A stretch of DNA of 64,000 nt from Phytopythium helicoides (taxonomy: Eukaryota; Oomycota; Peronosporomycetes; Pythiales; Pythiaceae). The stretch covers positions 1-64,000 of the forward strand of contig JANFNE010000060.1 of NCBI GenBank assembly GCA_024867545.1, written 5' to 3'. Under the pieces are notes generated by a model, which saw nothing but the letters and a program-made list of their open reading frames with translations, was not told where the DNA came from and did not search any database. Position 1 is the stretch's first letter; the number at the start of each line of letters is the position of its first letter. Below, one piece after another: positions 59,364 through 64,000 of the stretch. The translations under genes and the position numbers were made by a program.

Positions 59364-61115
59364 CTACTCCAATCTTGCAAGCACCACTTCCGCCGTCAAC
59401 CCTGGAGTATCTACCGCCGATTTAAGGAGATCTCGCACATTCTGAAGATCCTCAGATAGCGTGAAAGGAAGACCCTCCATCAAGCGACCGAGCTGAAACA
59501 AATCGTGCCCAAATCGAAGTTTGTCGCCTTGGTGCGGATGATTCCACCCAATTTCCGTTGTGTTGGATCGGTGCGACTCGTCCATGTCGATCAACACCCA
59601 ATAACTCAACCCAGGTGCCGGCACATACACAATGTTTCGCCAACGAATATCACCGTGGCAATACCCGCACCCGTGCCAATACGTCAGCGCCACAAGCATT
59701 TGTCGTAACCACTCGCTCACCTCGTCGCTAGTTGGAACCCGTAGTTGGCCGATTGGAGACAGCTCCACGACTAGACGCCGATGCGTTGTCCTCCCTCTTC
59801 GCACATCCTTCACATACATCTTTTCCACGGTCTGCAAATGTGTGACGGAACTGCCTTCATTCAATCCTTCCAGGGTCTCGTATATGCTTATGAGTCGCTC
59901 AAAGTCCGGATCATTGATGCAATTTGCACTGTTGATCGTCCGTTCGATAACACCATCCATCAACACGATCTTCCGTTTCTCGTTTTCATCGGGTTTGAAC
60001 GGTTGGAGACCGCACCTGTATGGTTGCTTCGCCAACTTGATCATCTCGTAGATCAGCATTGCCAAGTTGTAAAAGAGCTTTAGCGCGCCTTCTTTATTCA
60101 CCAAAATGTTGAAATTGGCTATCGATGTTGAACGACACGGCCCGTCGGTTCTTGCGATTGCCACCACTTCGAGATCACTCCCAGAAGTAGCATACCCTAA
60201 GATGTACGGAAGCTCTCCGTAAATCATCACGTTCCATTGGCGCATCTTGGTAGCCAAGTCCTCTCGTGCCTCGTCTATTGTGTTCTGAAAACACCTTTCT
60301 TCTCCACGCATCAAGACGAGTCGATTGTGTAGGAGGATATAGTCCGGTTGTTTTCGTAAAGCGGTACTTCCTGTTGCATCGGTGGGATTTCTGCAGGGCT
60401 CAACCATGAGGCCATTGGCGAAACACATGCTGTTTGAAATCCGGTGCAACACGTCATAGAATACTTGCCACGAGTACTTCGACGCTGTTGCTGCAACTGG
60501 CGTATTACACAACTGCAGAAAGTAGTCCATCAATAACGTCAGGTCTGGACATGAAATCAGTGGACCATCCTGATCGAAAACACCAGCAGCAGTCACCGAA
60601 TCGCGCAAGGTCAGCTTGAATGGCAATGGCTTCTGGAGGAGCTCCGCCAATTGGCGTGGAGAAGGCAGCTTCTCGAGGTGCAACTCTGAGTATTGCCAAA
60701 GCTCCTTTAGCGACGTGCTGTGCTCAACCTTCTGTCGTTTCGCATTCATCTTGTCAGTGGGAGGTTCCACCAGCACGTGAATCTCTTTGGGCCTGGGCCG
60801 GAAGCTCTCCCCAAAGTACTTCTCGTCGTTCAGAGCCGACAAAGGCCGCATCTCCTCATACTCTGTGCTGATGCCAGCTCTCAAGAAGGCCTTCACGTGA
60901 CAGTCATCCTTGAGCCACTCGCCGTTCTTCCGCGCCAAGTACAACGTTAGCAACCTTGGAGCGACTCTGTTCTGCTCGGTACTCAACACTCTCGCGACAG
61001 CCTCTTGCAGCGCGCTCACTTTCGCTCCACGCGCAACTTTGACGGGAAACACAGTAGCTTCCCCATACACACCGCACCCCAGCTTCACCTCGGTCGTCTG
61101 CTCCTTCTCCTCCAT
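59364..61115 (-). CDS. Crinkler (CRN)-like effector with a C-terminal protein-kinase-like domain
   Basis: 583 codons from MEEKEQTTEV; the frame is open up to 61283, but a TTTACAG acceptor at about 61166 suggests that part is intron or 5' leader. Residues 9-70 match the ubiquitin-like Crinkler N-terminal domain, with VKLGCGVYGE at the start and LYLARKNGEWL at about 58-68, matching the LxLYLAR/K form described in Pythium and Albugo rather than LFLAK. No signal peptide is evident, as in many such proteins. The C-terminal half ends in a kinase-like fold: HGDIRWRN (catalytic loop, near 490) and LIDMDES in place of the DFG segment. CRNs with kinase domains act in host cells in plant pathogens; activity here is unproven. 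Confidence 0.75.
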   Translation of the reverse strand: MEEKEQTTEVKLGCGVYGEATVFPVKVARGAKVSALQEAVARVLSTEQNRVAPRLLTLYLARKNGEWLKDDCHVKAFLRAGISTEYEEMRPLSALNDEKYFGESFRPRPKEIHVLVEPPTDKMNAKRQKVEHSTSLKELWQYSELHLEKLPSPRQLAELLQKPLPFKLTLRDSVTAAGVFDQDGPLISCPDLTLLMDYFLQLCNTPVAATASKYSWQVFYDVLHRISNSMCFANGLMVEPCRNPTDATGSTALRKQPDYILLHNRLVLMRGEERCFQNTIDEAREDLATKMRQWNVMIYGELPYILGYATSGSDLEVVAIARTDGPCRSTSIANFNILVNKEGALKLFYNLAMLIYEMIKLAKQPYRCGLQPFKPDENEKRKIVLMDGVIERTINSANCINDPDFERLISIYETLEGLNEGSSVTHLQTVEKMYVKDVRRGRTTHRRLVVELSPIGQLRVPTSDEVSEWLRQMLVALTYWHGCGYCHGDIRWRNIVYVPAPGLSYWVLIDMDESHRSNTTEIGWNHPHQGDKLRFGHDLFQLGRLMEGLPFTLSEDLQNVRDLLKSAVDTPGLTAEVVLARLE

Positions 61116-61623
61116 TATCCTCCGCCTGGAACGTTCTCGACTGCGACGTAGATACTCCAAAACAATCTGTAAATGAAATTTGTCCAACCCAAGAAAATGA
61201 CGGGTAGTATCCACGAAATACGCTCTCATAGAGCGTATGAGAGCGTATTTCGTGGATACTGCCATGTAAAAGCGATCACCCACTTGACATCGCAGACGTT
61301 AGCAACAACGTACAAGGCTCAGGTGAACGCCAGCCTGTTCCATGTTGAGGATATTGGATGGACTGGTGCGTGGGAAATTTGCCCACGCCCAAGGAAAAGC
61401 ACCTTCCAATGACTTTCGGACACCGTTGACCTCTTCACGAAACTCACGACATGCACAAGTTGTGAGATGTGGTCAGCTCCCAGATGCACAGTTGTATCCT
61501 AGTAATTCTACAACTACAACAATCGGCATCGATTACATCGGAGCGTCCACGACAGAATCACGCGAAATCAATGCCGCCCCCATCCATACCCTTCCGATCC
61601 GTCAAGGGCTCGCTTCATCGCTA
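61116..61623. other. 5' region of the CRN gene
   Basis: Contains the probable 3' splice site (about 61166), a strong hairpin (61206-61260) and otherwise nothing recognisable up to the start of duplication copy 2. Confidence 0.5.
61206..61260. repeat. Perfect 25-bp inverted repeat with 5-nt loop
   Basis: Left arm 61206-61230, loop GAGCG 61231-61235, right arm 61236-61260; every base pairs. It lies 91 bp upstream of the CRN start codon in the leader or intron. Confidence 0.95.
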
Positions 61624-62564
61624 TACTCCCCCACGACGGCTTCTTTCCGCGCGCTGCACGACCACTAACTATCCAACGATCGTCGATACTGGCATAATTT
61701 GAGCACATCCAGTTGAGCGTTTGATATTCATGTTCATGTTGCTGCTCCTACTTATGACAGACTTGCCTGCTCAAGCATTTCACAAGCCTGCGCTCAAGCA
61801 TGGCAATGTATGCTCGAGTTGCTGCCAGTTTCCGCTCGAGACGTTGGACTTCATCTCGCTGCTTTCCATTGAACGCCTCGTACTTGCGAACTCTCAGTTC
61901 GAGTCTTGCAATCACTTGCTGGCTCTCCTTCCTTTCTGAAAGTTTCTTGGTCGACACGTTATCTAGCCGCGTTGCCAGTTTGTCCACGGCCGATTCAAGC
62001 TCACGAATGCGTCGATTCTTGGATTCCACTTGCGCCAGCAAAGACACTGGTGTGACTGCAAAGCGAGTAGACTGATCTGGCCACAATGCATCTACGGACG
62101 GTTGGTCGTCCTCCTCGTCATCTTGGTTTGGGATTGACAATAGCTGTTTCTTCTGGCCCGACAGCTTGTTGCTCCTGGCTCGCGCTCTCAATTCCTCAAG
62201 CTCTCGCGCCTGCTCCATGACGATCACCTGCAGTCGCATCACCTTCTCGTCCTCGTTCACTCGGGACTTGCACTCATTGGTCTCAATGATGTGTTCGCGA
62301 CCCCGACTCGGTCGATCGTCGCTCAGCAGCGTCTGGTTGGTTCTCGCAAGCCGCTCCACGTGCGCCACCAGCTCCATACAGCGCTCGAAGTCATGCCTCG
62401 CGCGCTCTTCACTCGTCCTCTCGATTCTCTGCAGCTCACTCTTCAGCTTCGTGCACTCCGCGCAAGTTCCAGTCGTCCATGAAGTCGCCTTCATCGCTCT
62501 CTTGAGGCGACGATATGTAGCCATCCGCTCGTACAGTAACGGCTCCCATGTTGAAGTGGATCAT
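61624..62564. repeat. Segmental duplication, copy 2
   Basis: 941 bp; matches 58038-58792 but retains 186 bp missing there. It carries the last 15 codons of a SulP 7-type gene as an orphan 3' end (61624-61668). Confidence 0.9.
61748..62524 (-). CDS. Coiled-coil protein, full-length copy
   Basis: 258 codons. Same as the short copy at 58162-58752 plus an internal 62-residue block containing an acidic stretch (NQDDEEDDQPSVDALWPDQ) and a further coiled-coil segment (VESKNRRIRELESAVDKLAT). Only a few substitutions elsewhere (for example MKATSW for MKATSR). Function unknown; probably structural or adaptor-like. Confidence 0.7.
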   Translation of the reverse strand: MATYRRLKRAMKATSWTTGTCAECTKLKSELQRIERTSEERARHDFERCMELVAHVERLARTNQTLLSDDRPSRGREHIIETNECKSRVNEDEKVMRLQVIVMEQARELEELRARARSNKLSGQKKQLLSIPNQDDEEDDQPSVDALWPDQSTRFAVTPVSLLAQVESKNRRIRELESAVDKLATRLDNVSTKKLSERKESQQVIARLELRVRKYEAFNGKQRDEVQRLERKLAATRAYIAMLERRLVKCLSRQVCHK

Positions 62565-62849
62565 ACTGGTATCGTAACTGATTTACCGGTATCGCCGGTG
62601 GTGTCGGTGGCCTTTACACATCTGGCTTGAAGGCTCGGCCGCCAGCTCGTCGCGTCGACCGCCAAGCGCTGCTCGAAGGCCGCCCGCCGCGCCGCCCCCA
62701 GGCCCCCGCCGCCGTCTTGGACTCGTCGAGCGCCTTCCTGACGTCTCCAGCTGCCGTCGCGTCCAAGTCCGGTGCGAAACGGCCGCCTATATCGGTCAGG
62801 ACGAGGGCGGACGCTCACGCAACTTTTGCTGCGCTTGGGGACGACAGAG
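62565..62849. other. Divergent promoter region
   Basis: 285 bp between the coiled-coil gene and the PH-domain gene. It has ACTGGTATCGTAAC / ACCGGTATCG repeats near 62568-62590. No gene. Confidence 0.4.
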
Positions 62850-63980
62850 ATGGCGCCGTCTAGCGCCGCGGCCGCTGCGGCGATGCGCAGGAGGGAGAGC
62901 AACCTGACGCTGGACGGAGAGGACGAGGCCCGCGTCGAGGTGGAGCCCGTGGCCGAGCGCTGGATGACGCGCGAGCTGTTCAAGACGCTGTGGGGCAACG
63001 CCACCATGCAGGTCAGCTCCAGCTGCTCCATCACCACGCGGCGGCGCCGCGCCTCGGCGATCAAGAGCGGGCCCTTGGAAGCAGTGCAGCCGCTCACGCG
63101 CTCGGCGGAGGACAACTCCACTGCGTTGAGCACGGACGGCGCCGAGACGCCGCCGGCGGCAGCGTCTGCCGGTTTTTCCAAGACCCCCAGCAAGAAGCAG
63201 CACTACTACGAGGCCCACGAGTTCCAGGAGATGCTGCTGAGCGCGCTAGGGGACGATATTGTCGCGTTCCCCGCAGAGGATATGGCAGGGGAGAGGCTCG
63301 TCGTGTTCGCGTACGCGAGCGTGTCGGACAACTACGGACTGCGCACGGTGCTCCTGCTGCGACTTGAGCAGCTCCACCGGTCCGAGCAGGTCGCCATCTC
63401 CATCAAGAACACGGACCCCATCGACCGCACGCGCATGAACGCCTTCCTGAGCATCATCCAGCAGCGCCTGCAGCCGGGAGAAGCGCCCAAGCGGCCGCAC
63501 GGCCGCATGGTCGATACGGATACACTCTTCCTCGACGAAAACAGCGACGACCAAGACTCGACAGACTCCGCCGTGACGCCCCCAGCTCGCAAGGCCACGG
63601 AACAGTCGACGCCTGCACAGACTGCGCGGGCACGCAGTATCTCGAGGTCAAACTCGGTCGTTCGAGGCCGGTCGCACACGATCCGGTACCGGACGGAGCG
63701 AAGCATTTCCTTCGAGGGGTACCTAAACAAGAAGAGCGACTTGCTGCCCAACTGGAAAGTGACGTACTGCGTGCTAGAAGAAGACACGCTCGCGTACTAC
63801 GAGTCTCGAGAAGACTTCATCTCCAACTCCAAGCTCATTGGCCGAGTGCACATTCAAGCGGTGCAGGATGACGACACGGGCAAGCCGAATGGGTTCCTCA
63901 TCATGACGGAAGGACATCACATCAATCACTTGAGCTCACGAACAGCGTTCGAAAAGGAGCAGTGGAAGCGAGCTATCACG
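62850..63980 (+). CDS. PH-domain protein, first exon (gene continues beyond the window)
   Basis: 377 codons from the ATG at 62850 to a GTACGT donor at 63981, phase 0. N-terminus Ala- and Arg-rich, with a conserved-looking segment at about 25-60 (AERWMTRELFKTLWG) and another around 110-190 (HYYEAHEFQEMLLSALGDDI, LVVFAYASVSDNYGLRTVLL). A PH domain begins near residue 288 (SFEGYLNKKSDLLPNWKVTY, CVLEEDTLAYYES) and reaches the last W (EKEQWKRAIT) at the exon end. PH domains bind phosphoinositides or proteins at membranes. What follows the PH domain is outside the window. Confidence 0.75.
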
Positions 63981-64000
63981 GTACGTGTTGAAGAGCGCAT

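Overview
The window is eukaryotic and reads as the nuclear genome of an oomycete. Reasons: GC-rich, largely intron-poor genes with short introns (about 65-85 nt, GT...AG); two bZIP genes with cysteine at the usual invariant asparagine of the basic region, a variant known from oomycetes; a Crinkler (CRN)-like effector gene; a GPI-anchored GH5 glucanase; an expanded SulP transporter family; and Ty3/gypsy, MULE and DDE-type transposon remains. The CRN N-terminus carries LYLAR rather than LFLAK, which points tentatively to Pythium sensu lato or Albugo-like lineages rather than Phytophthora.

Layout. 0-2 kb: two convergent bZIP genes. 2.8-3.7 kb: a decayed MULE-type transposase gene holding a poly(G) and a poly(C) tract. 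3.67-11.80 kb: a complete young Ty3/gypsy chromovirus-like element (540-bp LTRs, 5-bp target duplication TGTCC, gag-pro-pol in one frame with three in-frame stops, chromodomain, and a 607-codon antisense ORF). 12.15-20.02 kb: a second, decayed Ty3/gypsy element on the minus strand, split in gag by a DDE transposon. 20-22.6 kb: gene-poor repeats (minisatellite, nested inverted repeats, a direct duplication, a 10-N gap). 22.6-29.2 kb: a gap-truncated methyltransferase gene, a CinA/nucleotidylyltransferase fusion gene and a cyclic-nucleotide-binding channel gene. 29.8-49.9 kb: six SulP anion transporter genes, with one unrelated gene between the first two. The last two SulP genes form the arms of a 6.46-kb near-perfect palindrome. 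50.9-54.5 kb: a PHD + TAZ-like zinc finger gene and a GH5 glucanase gene. 56-58.1 kb: a divergent seventh SulP gene with frameshifts. 58.0-62.6 kb: a CRN gene between two copies of a segmentally duplicated coiled-coil gene. 62.85 kb to the end: the first exon of a PH-domain protein.

Most unusual points. (1) The young retrotransposon is filled along its whole length, coding regions included, with short perfect inverted repeats about every 40-80 nt; I see no such pattern in the neighbouring genes or the second retroelement. (2) The second retroelement carries at least 19 copies of the heptamer AGCGGAA (either strand). (3) The SulP cluster shows duplication, palindrome formation and patchwork gene conversion. 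All coordinates and counts were made by eye; no alignment or search was run.
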